Under the pieces are notes generated by a model that saw nothing but the letters and a program-made list of their open reading frames with translations, did no database searches and was not told the origin of the DNA. A stretch of 64,000 bases of DNA from Talpa occidentalis (Eukaryota; Chordata; Mammalia; Eulipotyphla; Talpidae): NCBI RefSeq assembly GCF_014898055.3, contig NW_023601104.1, forward strand, positions 72,151,106 through 72,215,105, in the 5' to 3' direction. The position numbers were made by a program, and so were the translations under genes. This document shows, one piece after another, positions 13,101 to 23,013 of this stretch (its first letter is position 1; every line of letters starts with the position of its first letter).

Positions 13101-16100
13101 CCCCCAGGAGGGTAAGGAGGGATGGGTGCCGTGGTTCAGGAGCAGGAACACGTATGTGTCCAATCGTCTGAACGCTTCACAGGCATTGGCGCCACCCGAG
13201 CCTCGGTTGAGTGACTGTGCTGGGTCTTGCCACATGGGGGACAATGCCGCCCTCACCCTGCTGGTGGCCTTGGGAGGCCTCTGGCTGCCCTGTTCTGGCT
13301 ATGTAGCCTCTGCTTGTCCAGCAGGAACCCCACTGGCTTCCAGGCCACAATGGGCCTGCTGTGCCTGGCACACAATGACCATGTCAGAGTACTGGGAGTA
13401 TAGGTCAGGCCCTCCTCTGGGGACCTGGGCTGGGCCAGCCAGAAGGACAGGGCAGGGGAGACAGTGCTGGCACTCACTTGGCTCCTAAAATCTCTGATCT
13501 TGGGCACTAAAACAGGGCAAGGTTATCATCACCCTTATCTAGCAGCAGAGGGGCTGTGAAGTCTGTGGATAGAAGGAAACAGACCACATCCAGGGGAAAG
13601 GACACCCGACGAAAACCCTGGAATTCTGGAGGAAGTGCAGCTCGAGGAACAGAGGCATGGCCATTAAGAACACAGTGTACGGCCAGAGGTTGGTTCCACT
13701 TCCGCCTTTACCATAATCACCTGTGTGTTCTTGGAAGCTACTTAACCTCTCTTTGCTTCAGCTTCCTCACCTGTAAGCTGGGGATGACTACCCCTATGTC
13801 AGAGAAATTTTGTGAGTATTATGAGATAAGGTATAAAACCCGTAACACAGAGCCTGGCACATAGCACTTTATTAAGTGTTAACTTCTTTATTAAGAAGTT
13901 GTCACTCAAAAAAAAAAAAACAAAAAAAAGAAGTTGTCGCTCTCCTTTGTGGGGGGATGAGATTAAGGAACTGAAGGTGATAGTGTGGGGAATGGAAAGA
14001 GCTCTGGGAAGCAGGAGGGGCTCATGTTGGAAAGAGGAAGGAGAGAGGGGTGAGGGGTGAGCAGAGCCAGGACTCCACTGGAGCCTTTCAACGAAAAGAA
14101 AATGCGCACCCACCCACCACCATGCAGCCCAGATGGCCTCCCATGCTGCACTACAACCTGAATTCTGGCGAATAGAGGGTGTGCCTATGGCAGGAGCAGC
14201 ACCTCATAGGTTAAGTCGGGTACTCGCTTGTCTGCCTGCCAAGTGCCACATGCTTCAAGTGGAAACAGGATTTTTGCGGGCGCCAAATGTTATCATCATG
14301 ATCAACCATCACCCCAAGGCCCAGCAGCGCCACCCGAGCCTTTTCATTAGCAATGAGACGCCACGACAAAGAACAACTCAATCCACCTGAAACTCAAGGC
14401 AGACACCCAATACCTGGGGTCACACTGGCTCCAGTTACCAGGCCCAGGTTCCAGGGAGCCCCTGGGCCCACCCCCACAGGGAACTAGCCTGTGTCACACA
14501 TGGGGAGCTTGTGGGGGTTGTGGCAGGTGGTCATCTCCGAAGAGGTCACCCTGAGCAACCCGAAAAGAAGCTTTAGAAGAAGCAGACCTTTTGGGGAGGT
14601 AGCTGCCTGTGCCCTGCCCCGCCCAGAACAAGGCATCACAGTAACCCCCATTTCAAAAACCCCTTCTCCCAGCAAAACATTATTCAGGAGAATTAACTAA
14701 TGCCTTTTCTCACCAACAGAGTCAAGTGAGGGGGAGACTAGGAGAATGATACAGAGGGAGAACAAGTGACAGAGCTCAAGAGAAGGCTGAAGTCAGAGGC
14801 TCCAGGCGCACAAATGTCCCTCTGCCAATGAGGTGAGGGGACGGGAGAGAGGCCTTTGCCCTAAGCCTGCCACTTGCTGCATCCCTCTTCCTTCTTTCCA
14901 TCTCGGGACTCTCGGGCCCACTGGCCTTGGACCACATGCCACCGGCTTCTCTTCTCACCAGCTGCAGGCTGTCCCTCGTGCTGGCCTCACCCAGGGGCAG
15001 GGTGCGCCGGGGCTCTCTGAGCTAATGCACCAGTCCGCATGCGCACAGCTCACTCTGGAGTGACAGAGCAGGGATAAAGAGGCAGCCCTGGTGTTGGCAG
15101 ACAGAATCCTGACCCTCTAACTCCAAAGCCATATTTTAACATAGAGGGCAGTTAGGTCAAAAACACTGATTCAGATGCCCACTCAAAAGAGAGACTGATG
15201 ATTTCAGAATCATACTCTAGCCCACCTTTTTTTTAGATACAGACGCATGCGCACACACCATACTAGCACAGAAGGAGAGTAACATGCAGGGTCCAGGGCA
15301 GCTCTGGAGGCTAAGCCTGCCACTTGCTGCATCCCTCTTCCTTCCTTCATTCTAGGGACTCTCGGGCCCATGACCATGTGAAATGTTGAAGGGTCATCTT
15401 TGACCCAGGCACACAAGGGCTGTTTGCATGTAGGTGGGTTTCCCAATTAAATAACAACGCCTGTGAGGCTGGGAACCATAAGGCTGCGAACCCCAGGGTC
15501 TGAGCCCTAGGCTCTCCCTACTCAAGAGCATGAGGTGGTCTCCAGAGGTCACTAAAGCAGCCTGGCTGGCTGATGAGGGTCATCTGACACCTGCGGTGAC
15601 CCTGAGCAATAGACAATGCTAACAGGCTAAGACGCTGACCCCTCGTCTCTGCATTTGCCAATGAGGACCTTACGCAGGGATCACACTCCCTTCGACATCT
15701 GGGCTTCTGTCACGTGCATCTGAGCAGACCCGCAAACTACTGGAAACTGTTCACCCCGGCAGGGCTCTGCTCCCTTTACACAGCCCCAAGCATGTGTCTA
15801 CAAGGTGAGTTTCTCATTATCTTATGTGTCCCAAGAAACCACTACATGTGACTTCCCTCAGAGAAGAGTGAAAGTCCTCTAGGAGAATAAATGCATGCAT
15901 GCATCCAAGCCAACAATTACCAAGTGCCTACTATGTGCCAGGAACTAGAAGCCACAATGTGAATAGCAGAGAAATCCTTGCCTTCAGAGACTGTCAGTTC
16001 TAGAGGGAAGAGAGAGAATAAGTACTAATCATTTCAGAGAGTAGTAAGTGTTACAAGGCAAAAGCAGAAGAACAGAGGAGAGAGTGAGGGAATCTGTGTG

Positions 16101-19100
16101 CAAGCTGCTTTAGCTAGGCTGATCAGAGAAGACCTTTTAAAGGAGGTGACATTTGAGCTGAGACCTGAAGGACAAGAAGGTACCAACAGAGCAGGGTGAA
16201 GATCTGAAAAATTATGGCCCCCAGCAGGGGAACAGCAAGTAACCCTCAGGCAGGAAGACATTTCAGTACAATTTGCAGTTCCTCTGAAGGGGGAAAGGAG
16301 AGGGACCAACATTATTCCCACCTTCATTAAAAAAGGCGGAAAGCACAGTTACTCAGGAAACATCAGTCCCCTTTCCACTGCCACGTGCAGAGACCTCCAC
16401 AGGTGCTACTGTGCCTGCTAACCCTGTCCCACTCCCCACTGGCAGGCCCCTACCTGGCCTCACCTCCCTGAGCCTGCTCAGTGGGCACTGACCCCTCATT
16501 CCTCTGCCCGCCTCCTCAGCCTCTTCCCAGTCAAGGCCATGTTGACAGATCAGAAGTTTCCAGGAGGAAGAGACTGGGCTGGGAGCCTCAGGAGCAAACA
16601 TGTTGGGGAGGTGGGAGAGACCCAGTTTCCAGATGCATCTGTCTTTACATAGCCCACAAAAACAAACTCCTACAAGGATCGGATTGACTCAAATTGGTAA
16701 GACCATAACCAGGCCACTATCAACTGACCCTGCCAGGGAGAAGAGTGACAGACCCCAAACCTGGAGGTGTTTTCTATAGCACCTCCTTCCCCATCTCTCC
16801 TCCCCTGGGGGCCCTATTTAGTCCTCAAGGCCCAGTCAAATGTAACTTCCTTAGTGAAGCCTTCACCAACCTCCCCAGAGGGAATGTGTCACTCCTCTGT
16901 GATCCCAAAGTTTTCTGAGATGGCTTTTGCATGATATTCTGATGGCCTGTTTGGATGTCTGCCTCCCCTACTGCCCCCGAGCCTCCCAGAGGGCAAAACA
17001 CCACCTTATTCATTTCATAGTCTCATCACCTGGCAAAGGTACTCATTACATGTAATATCATTAAACAAAATTGAATAAATGAATGAAAAAATGAATGTGT
17101 ATGTCAGTGAATAAATGAATGAATGAATGAAGTCAGAACATTCCAGGAAAAAAGATAAATGGAGAGAAAATTTTCATCAGGAACAAGCGATCAGGGCATA
17201 ATCCACATTTCAAAAGCAACTGTCTGCCCTCTGTCTGCCCTTTGTATAGATCAGAGTCCAGTCAGAGTTCTCAGGAAATATTATCAAAATAGTAAGATAA
17301 GAACAACACTCAGATGTCCTCAAAGGTCCCTAGACTCCTCCATTCTAGCCTGACTCTCCCCCAGAGGGCTGTGTCACAGGGCAGACTGGGCCAGCAGCAG
17401 TGGCTCGGCCATCTCTCTATCCCAGAGTCCTCAGATGGGCAGGGGAGGCGCCTGTCCTCTCCCTGTGCCCACAGGAGACAGGTCCTACTTGGCAATCTGT
17501 GGAAGGTTCTTCTGTGATGAGCAGAGGCACACAGGAGACGCGGAGAGAGGACAGTTCTAGCTTGGGCCACCCATAGGGGCCTCAGTGTCCCCCATTTATG
17601 ACACAGGGTGGTGATAAGCCCTTTCCTCCTCCGAGGAAGGTGTTCTGTGGCCCCCTGGACGAAGTACACTGCCCAGACAGGAGAGCCAAGGAAAGGCCAG
17701 AAGCCTATGCAGAAAACTGGCAGTATTACAGACAAACAGGCGCAAATATTGGATTACAGAAGAAGGAAGTCTGAGAGGAGCTGACAATCAGGGCAGAAGG
17801 GTAATGGCCAAATATCAACTTTCATGTTATAAAGCTCATCACCAAGCTGTCTGGGGGGCAGGGAGCAGGGAGGGAAAAGGAGGTGCAGAAACCAGGGTGC
17901 GCAACGCCGTGGGTAAATCTGCAGAGCTGTGAAGGGGGCACAGGTGCACTCAGCAGCCAAATGAAAGCCTCAGAGTCCATTCTTGGGGATCCCGTCTTTG
18001 GGGAGGGCTGGGCAGGCTGGAGCCTGAGGCAGTCCCCACCCTGCCCAGTCCTTTTGGTCATCTCTCTCCTCACTCCCTTGCCTCTTCACCAGAGGACTCT
18101 TCCTTCTCAGGCCCTGGCACTACCAGAGTGAGGGGGGAGCTGGCACAGAAGCTGAAATGAAGCCAGAGCCCGTGCCCGATTCCTGACTGTTTTGTTCACT
18201 GCCGTATCCCCAGCTCCTCCACAGCACCTGGCACGGAGTGGGTGTTCAGTAAATAGCGCGTGGATGACTGTATGAGTGATGGGCAGGATGACCTCAAAGC
18301 ACATTAATGACAATTTATTAATCTCCACAACTTTCTTAAGAGCTGGGAATAATAACGATGATAGTGGCAACCATTTTATTGAGGATTCTGCCAAGTGCTT
18401 TGTATCCATTAGCCTCCGTATGCTTCACAACGACCTTTAAGAAAGATTCTGTTACTATTTTCCATTTACAGATACAGAAACTAAGAGCAGAGATATCAAC
18501 TAAGTGTCTGAAGATGGAGGAGCCAGAGAGGCCTGGGAGACTCTCATGCATGCTTTGCTTTCCATTCTACTAGGGGTTCTCCCTTCCTTTCCTGCACAGG
18601 GCGGGAAGAGACTCCTCAGGCTGCCAGTGGGCTTGAGGGAAGCAAAGGCCTCCCAGTACAGTGGGTTACTCAGACTCGGCTCAGACCCGCCCTCAATGGA
18701 CTATAGCGCCTTACAGTCTGGGAGGCAAGATCTTACAGCCAAAGGGCTGGCCCTGTGCTCCTCCAGGCTCAAATCTCTCCCTGGCCCTACCCTCCTAGCT
18801 CCCTCTCCTTCACCCACAAACCCTGGCCCCAGGCAGCCAGAGCCAGTTCAAACAGAACTTCCTCAGAAAGGTGATACACAGCATCAAACCCAGCTTGAGA
18901 AAGGACCCAGCAGCAGTTCAACCAGTCAAACCAGATAGTCACAGGCTACAGCCTCCTCCAAACCTGAAGGAGCTTTCCAAAGCTGAAAGACAGGCCTTTA
19001 AAGCAAAAGGAGGCAGGTCTCTTCAGGAGGACAAGGATGGGAGGGAGAAAACCGACTGGTGGGCAGTCCCCCAGCTTGCATTAGGAGCCTTCATGCCGCT

Positions 19101-22100
19101 CCCGGCCACACACAGAGGCCCCCTGCACACAGATGCACATGTAGGGGAGGACATGGTTCCCAGGCTGGACAGGCAGCCAGGTCACAGGAGGCCCTTTCAG
19201 AAGTTGCCACGTTGATTGGTTTGAAGCGTTGCCCAGAACAGGTGACCATGTGGCATTTGGCACTGGTGTTGCAAGAGGGGGTGGGAAGTAGAAAACAGAG
19301 AAGGAACAACTGAGAGGTTCCAGATCCTGCCACAGCCTTTGACTTGGTCTCCCTGCTTCCAGCCTTAACCCCCTCACCCAGCCAACAACCTGGAGCACCA
19401 TCATCAACATGTCATTCCCCTGCTCAGAAACCAGGGTGAAGGCTCAAGTCCCACCTCCTCAGCCAGGCCCTCACCGCCTCTGGCAATTGGGCCCGACATC
19501 CATCCATTCACTTTAAGCATAGATGGAGATGGTGCCTGGCCCTGTACCAGCGATAGGAAAACAAAGAAGAATAGATATAGTCTCATCTTCAAGACACTAA
19601 AGCATAGTTTGGGAGACAGAGATTAAACAGAGGAATGTTCTCACTCTTCCTCTAAACCCCCTTCTGTTCCAGTCAGACTGCCCAGAGTCCCATGAACACC
19701 CACTGAATTCCCACCTCGGTGGTGTCTGCTCCTGCTACTCCATCTGCTCCTTTCCCAACAGGAACTGAGAAACAGCCCACACCGGAAGGCCTGACTTCAG
19801 CCTCCCCGCCTCCCAAAGCCTTCCCTGCCGCTTCTAGTGCACCAGGCCCCCCTATATCATTTAGCTTCTGACAGGACTGTAAGACATTTGGGAATAGTAA
19901 CAAAAGCGATTACAATTGATCCCCCACATTTGGACAGTGTTTTCCCAAGTGCATTCTGTACAATCTTGGTGTGGCCAGAGCGTATCTTTGCCTCTCTGTG
20001 TCTTGACTCCCCAACTAGATTACAGGGGTCTATGAGCAGGAAAAGGTGCAATACATTTCTAAAATGCCAGCCACAGCACTTTGTCGCAAATGCTAGTTAA
20101 CAAGTCAGGAAAGAGCAGAGTATGAAGGCGCTGACTGCCCACCTCTCACCACCGCCCCCATCCCAGTCTGCACAGCTGCGTAGGGAAGGAATGTCCAGGG
20201 CACAGATCCAGCTCAGCACCTGCCCACCTGCCACCCACAGAGAAGTGGTGGGGTCAGTGTGTCAGCCTACCTGGGAGGTCTCACTGCCCCCTGGCAGGCC
20301 CTTCTCTGGAATGTCACAAGCTCTCGTACTAAGTGGAATAAACAGTAAATCACAAAAAGTGCCGGCCCAGGTGATATCAGCATGAACCAAGAATCTGAAC
20401 TCTGTTTTGGCAGTAACTGGTGAATTGCCTTATTTTCCCCATTCACAAAAGCTGCTCTGGGAAGGGTGCCTGGATCTCTGGCAAGCATGGCAAAAGGATG
20501 TGTCTTAGACAAGGCACGGCACGAGAGAGGTGACCACTGTATTCATCTTGGACTCTGCAGGTCTCAGCACAGCCCAGTTAAGGCCACACGCACTTGTGAA
20601 TGAATATGACTTAGTAGGGCCTGGTTCTTGGCTCCCTGATTTGACTCCTGGATGCCCCTTCCATCTCCATGTCCTCTGGGTCCTGGAAAAGGTAGACCAG
20701 ATCGCAAAGCAGAGAAAGAACTCTGAGATTCATCTTCAGGCTGGAGTACACTAGACCAAGGGCCCTGACGGGAGTGGAGCTGAAGGGTGCCAGGGCTGTC
20801 TACCCAAGTCAGAGTCCCTGTTATCTGAAAAATGCAGATTCATGTATTTTGCAAGGAAAAGGTGTCAAAGGTGGGAGAAGACTGGTAGAAACGAGCCTAA
20901 TGAGAAGGGCTGGTGATTAAGTCCTGTGTGGCCAGGGGCTTAAGGAAAGCAGAAGCCCCAGAAGGGCCAACTTGGTATTTTAGAAATGGAGGTCTCTCTT
21001 TTGTCTACAGAGAAGGGGATCAAATGTCTCCTAGGGAAGGCTAACTTTCCCTACAATGCTGAGCAGGAGTTCTAAGAGCTTCTGAAATCAGGTGGATGAG
21101 GAAAGCTGTCAAGGGAAAAGCTCAGGTGATCCCAGTACTTGAAATATGGCCAGGACACTAGGGTACAAACCCCTCTACCTACAGTTCTCTGCAGATAGCT
21201 CAGCAGTTTCTGGTACCAGGGCTATCCCCAAAACAACCACTGTAACTTTCCTTAATGTCAATTGGCTCCCCTTTGTCCCCAAGCTCCTCGCAACTTGATC
21301 TCCTACCCCATCTGGCCACTCAGCTACTCCCCAGGCCTTGCTCCCAGGCCTTGCCCCAATGTTGGCTCCTCCCTGAGCCACTGCATCCTGCCCTCCATTG
21401 GCTGAACTTGGGTCCCAAGTTCTCTTTAAGATGTCTCTCATCCAAACAGCAGCCCAGCCCAAGCTCCTGGCTCTCCTAGAAGCCTGCCTTACAGTTCCCC
21501 TGAGAAAGATGAAGCCATGTTCTCTGACCCCAAGCCCCTTGAAGCCAGCAAAGCATAGAGAGAAAGAGACTCAGGGATGATGCTAACAGTACAAGAAGCA
21601 GCATTTTTGTGGCTTCACCAAGTGTCTGACTTTGTGCTACCTGCTTTCACAAACAATATCTCATGCAATCCTTACAACAGCTTGGGAGGTAGGTAGTTAT
21701 TAGCCCCATTCTACAGAGGAAAAAGTACTCAAGGTCACATTGCCCCCAAAGGAGGTCTCCCTCCAAGTGAGGTCAATATGTGTAACAACAGACTGCCTCT
21801 GAAACCAGATGCTCTTGGCTCCTGCTGGCTCTACCTGCTCCTTCTCTCTTGGCAAGAAGTGTGTGTTGGGAGGACCAGTGGAAGGCTCAAGAGGAAGATG
21901 AATGCTGGGGCCCTACCCCATGGGAGGGGGATGTGGGCAGTGCAGGGACTACTCCAGGGCATCAAAGGGGGAAATTGTTAGCTATGGATGCAATTCCCTC
22001 AACTCAGACCTCCCAGAGGAGGAGGCTCCTCAGGAAGAGACCCTCTCAGAGATGAGGCCACCTACCCTCCCCCAGAATAAGTGATCCCATCACAGGCCTG

Positions 22101-23013
22101 TCTGGCACAGGGTCCAGCATCACCAGATAGGAGAGATGTCTAGGGGGGCCCTGCCTGCCTTCTGCCCCTACGATGTGGACAAGGAGTCCTCAAGTTCCTC
22201 TTCCTCCTGAGTCTCCTTCAAAACAAGGGCTTCAGCTGACTGCTTTCCTGCAGCTGGCCAGTGAGTGTCCCTCTCACCAGTCCCCCCACCTCTCACCTGT
22301 CTCTGCCCCCCTCCAGGTGTCCTGCCTGGAGGCTTACCTTGGCAACTGTGCAGGGAAACTCCATCCCTCTGCGGCCTCCCTTCCTCCACTCTTCCCTCTC
22401 CTGACTCCACCTTGGGTCACCCCTAAACTGAGGCTACCCAGGGACCTAGTGCCTGGGCTCCTCACCCTCCGCCCCTCTTCCCGAGCCCAAGCTTTACTTC
22501 CCCTCCCCCTCTCCTTTTGGGGGTGTGAGGATGTCATTTCAGTGGCTACGATTCTCGCTGCCCCAGCTCGGGGTACCCAGGCCTGCACCCGCCCGCATTC
22601 CTCCAGGTTTCCATGGGGAGGCTCCCTGGCGCGAGGCCGGACAGCCTACCCCTAGCCGCCTCCAGCAGCGGGGACCCTCACCTCCAGGAGCCCAGCTCAA
22701 GTCTCCAGCCGGCGGCCCCCCACCCCAGGAATTGTCCCCTCGCCCTGGCCTCCGCGCCGACGCCTCCAGACCGAGGGGCGGCCAGTTCCCCGCGGGCTGG
22801 GAAGGGGCGGGGGTCGCCCGGGCGGGGGTCGCCCGGCAGGTGGCGGCGGGCGGGGAGAGAGGGGCGCCCTGCAGGCCACCGCCCCTTACCGATGGTGGAG
22901 ATGTGCGAGGAGTGGAACTCGTTGTCGGTGAAGCGGCACAGCAGGCAGGTCTTGCCCACCCCGGAGTCCCCGATCAGCAGCAGCCGGAACAGCACGTCGT
23001 ACTGCTTCGCCAT
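4003..23013 (-). CDS. RAB15: RAB15, Ras-related small GTPase (complete, 7 coding exons)
   Basis: Join on the minus strand: 23013-22890, 7710-7650, 6835-6775, 6323-6246, 5635-5546, 4409-4344, 4161-4003. The exons sum to 639 bp, giving 212 residues plus TGA, the usual RAB15 length. All six introns are GT-AG. Motifs seen: P-loop GDSGVGKT at residues 15-22, switch I Thr40, DTAGQE 63-68, NKAD 121-124, ETSA 149-152, and a C-terminal CWC at 210-212 that replaces the more common CC and is the double geranylgeranylation site. The start ATG has G at -3 and G at +4. From family knowledge, RAB15 cycles between GDP and GTP on early/sorting and recycling endosomes, is enriched in neural tissue, and is prenylated by Rab geranylgeranyltransferase with REP. 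The frame is open across all exons with no broken motif, so the gene looks functional. Identification is by translation and by synteny with FNTB. Confidence 0.97.
4162..4343 (-). other. RAB15 intron 6
   Basis: Short 182-bp GT-AG intron. I see nothing in it beyond the splice signals. Confidence 0.9.
4344..4409 (-). CDS. RAB15: RAB15 coding exon 6
   Basis: 66 bp, phase 0 (acceptor CTTGCAG, donor GAG|GTGAGA). It encodes residues 139-160, including the G5 motif ETSA at 149-152. Confidence 0.97.
4410..5545 (-). other. RAB15 intron 5
   Basis: 1.1-kb intron. It contains one probable MIR fragment near 4681-4810 and otherwise sequence I cannot assign. Confidence 0.85.
4681..4810 (+). mobile_element. 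MIR fragment
   Basis: Shows the MIR core order: CTTGGGCAAGTAACTT, then 'TTCATCATCTGGTAATGGGG'. Boundaries approximate. Confidence 0.6.
5546..5635 (-). CDS. RAB15: RAB15 coding exon 5
   Basis: 90 bp, phase 0 (acceptor TCCCTAG, donor CAG|GTAAGT). It encodes residues 109-138, including the guanine-specificity motif NKAD at 121-124. Confidence 0.97.
5636..6245 (-). other. RAB15 intron 4
   Basis: 610-bp intron. It holds an inverted MIR-like fragment near 5890-6010, recognised by the order 'TCTACAGATGAGGA ... TTGCCCAA ... AACCAGGACT'. Nothing else recognised. Confidence 0.8.
5890..6010 (-). mobile_element. MIR fragment
   Basis: Inverted MIR core with 'CTACAGATGAGGACTGGGAA', then 'GCTTGCCCAA' and 'CAGGACTAGAACCCCAGTCT'. 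Confidence 0.55.
6246..6323 (-). CDS. RAB15: RAB15 coding exon 4
   Basis: 78 bp, phase 0 at both ends (acceptor CTCTCAG, donor GAG|GTAGGA). It encodes residues 83-108, starting [17 protein letters not shown], a Rab family signature stretch. Confidence 0.96.
6324..6774 (-). other. RAB15 intron 3
   Basis: 451-bp GT-AG intron with no repeat or other element that I recognise. Confidence 0.85.
6775..6835 (-). CDS. RAB15: RAB15 coding exon 3
   Basis: 61 bp between acceptor TTCACAG and donor CAG|GTGAGC. It encodes [20 protein letters not shown], residues 63-82. This is the G3 box and switch II, including catalytic Gln67. Confidence 0.97.
6836..7649 (-). other. RAB15 intron 2
   Basis: 814-bp intron. 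The only structure noted is a short local duplication: a 19-bp segment beginning AAAGCCTTTTTCTAAG occurs at 7365-7383 and again at 7393-7411. Confidence 0.85.
7650..7710 (-). CDS. RAB15: RAB15 coding exon 2
   Basis: 61 bp, entered in phase 1 after TTTCTCCAG and left at ATTTG|GTAAGT. It encodes the end of Gly42 through Ile61 and the first two bases of Trp62 ([19 protein letters not shown]), which is the switch I end and the interswitch beta strands. Confidence 0.96.
8285..8500 (+). mobile_element. MIR fragment
   Basis: MIR order: 'GGAGCATGGGCCTTGGAATC', 'TTGAATCCTGACTCTG', then 'TTTCTGCATCAGTAAAACTG'. Confidence 0.65.
10785..10905 (+). mobile_element. Partial MER5-like copy
   Basis: 'AAAATGCAGATTCTGACTGA', 'GTAGGTGTGAGATGAGG' and 'CAGGTGACGCTGATGCTACT' follow the second half of MER5A. 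It abuts the fuller copy that starts at 10908. Confidence 0.55.
10908..11085 (+). mobile_element. MER5A-like DNA transposon copy
   Basis: Starts CAGTGGTTCTCAAAGTGTGG and ends in an inverted partner (ACGTTTGAGAATTACATTTG). The internal 'AATCAGAAACTTGGGGGGTG' and 'CAAGCTCTCCAGGGGA' are typical of MER5A. About 178 bp and nearly full length. A second partial copy of similar type precedes it (about 10785-10905). Confidence 0.75.
11150..11310 (+). mobile_element. MER5/MER3-like fossil
   Basis: 'CAGCTTTGAAATCACCTAGA' followed by 'CTACTGAGTTAGAATTTGAG' resembles small hAT-type non-autonomous elements. Family assignment uncertain. Confidence 0.4.
11330..11535 (+). mobile_element. MIR copy
   Basis: Clear MIR order: 'GGGTCTAAATCCTGATCCTG', 'TGTTGGGCAAGTTTTGACTC', 'CTGTGCCTCAGATTTTTTTA', and the 3' part 'AGCACCTGGCACACAGTAGG'. 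Confidence 0.75.
13660..13866 (+). mobile_element. MIR copy
   Basis: 'TGTGTGTTCTTGGAAGCTAC', 'TTCAGCTTCCTCACCTGTAA' and 'AGAGCCTGGCACATAGCAC' follow the MIR consensus from core to 3' end. Confidence 0.75.
13908..13927 (+). mobile_element. Poly(A)-tail-only retrotransposition product
   Basis: A run of 13 A, one C and 7 A is bracketed by AAGAAGTTGTCACTC (13893-13907) and AAGAAGTTGTCGCTC (13928-13942), a 15-bp direct repeat with one mismatch. That is the signature of an L1-mediated insertion truncated to its tail. Confidence 0.7.
14861..15370. repeat. Pair of ~60-bp direct repeats
   Basis: Segments at 14861-14920 and 15311-15370 both begin CTAAGCCTGCCACTTGCTGC and end GGGACTCTCGGGCCCA, with a few differences between. 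They are about 450 bp apart in RAB15 intron 1. Confidence 0.85.
16800..17040 (+). mobile_element. L2 fragment
   Basis: L2 3'-end pattern: 'CAAATGTAACTTCCTTAGTG', 'AAGCCTTCACCAACCTCCCC', then 'CTGCCTCCCCTACTG'. Boundaries approximate. Confidence 0.6.
17072..17132. repeat. (AATG)n simple repeat
   Basis: Interrupted GAATGAATGAATGAATGA-type microsatellite directly after the L2 fragment, as often forms at the 3' end of L2. Confidence 0.8.
18165..18255 (+). mobile_element. L2 3'-end fragment
   Basis: 'CTGCCGTATCCCCAGCTCCT', 'CAGCACCTGGCACGGAGTGG' and 'GTGTTCAGTAAATA' match the last part of L2. Confidence 0.6.
18335..18515 (-). mobile_element. MIR-like fragment
   Basis: Inverted MIR pattern: 'TGCCAAGTGCTTTGTATCCA', 'TTTCCATTTACAGATACAGA', then 'AACTAAGAGCAGAGA'. 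Confidence 0.55.
21605..21740 (-). mobile_element. MIR-like fragment
   Basis: 'CTCATGCAATCCTTACAACA', 'CCCCATTCTACAGAGGAAAA' and 'CTCAAGGTCACAT' are the inverted MIR 3' half and core. Confidence 0.55.
22806..22835. repeat. 15-bp perfect tandem duplication in the CpG island
   Basis: GGCGGGGGTCGCCCG occurs twice back to back, about 55 bp past the RAB15 exon 1 donor. The plus strand carries several runs of three or more G in this stretch. Confidence 0.85.
22890..23013 (-). CDS. RAB15: RAB15 coding exon 1
   Basis: This exon encodes residues 1-41 plus the first base of codon 42. It starts at the ATG whose complement is CAT at 23011-23013 and contains the P-loop and the start of switch I. The donor reads ATCG|GTAAGG with GT at 22889-22888. 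It lies inside the CpG island. The 5'UTR continues upstream but its start cannot be fixed from sequence. Confidence 0.97.

Larger units (their letters stand above)
7711..22889 (-). other. RAB15 intron 1 (15.2 kb)
   Basis: Large first intron between the CpG-island exon and exon 2. It is unusually poor in young repeats: no recent SINE or L1 was found. It contains MIR, L2 and MER5-like fossils (listed separately), a poly(A)-only insertion at 13908-13927, an AATG-rich simple repeat near 17072-17132 and a 60-bp direct repeat at 14861/15311. The unassigned remainder is G+C-moderate unique sequence. First introns of this type often hold enhancers, but I see no decisive motif. Confidence 0.85.
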
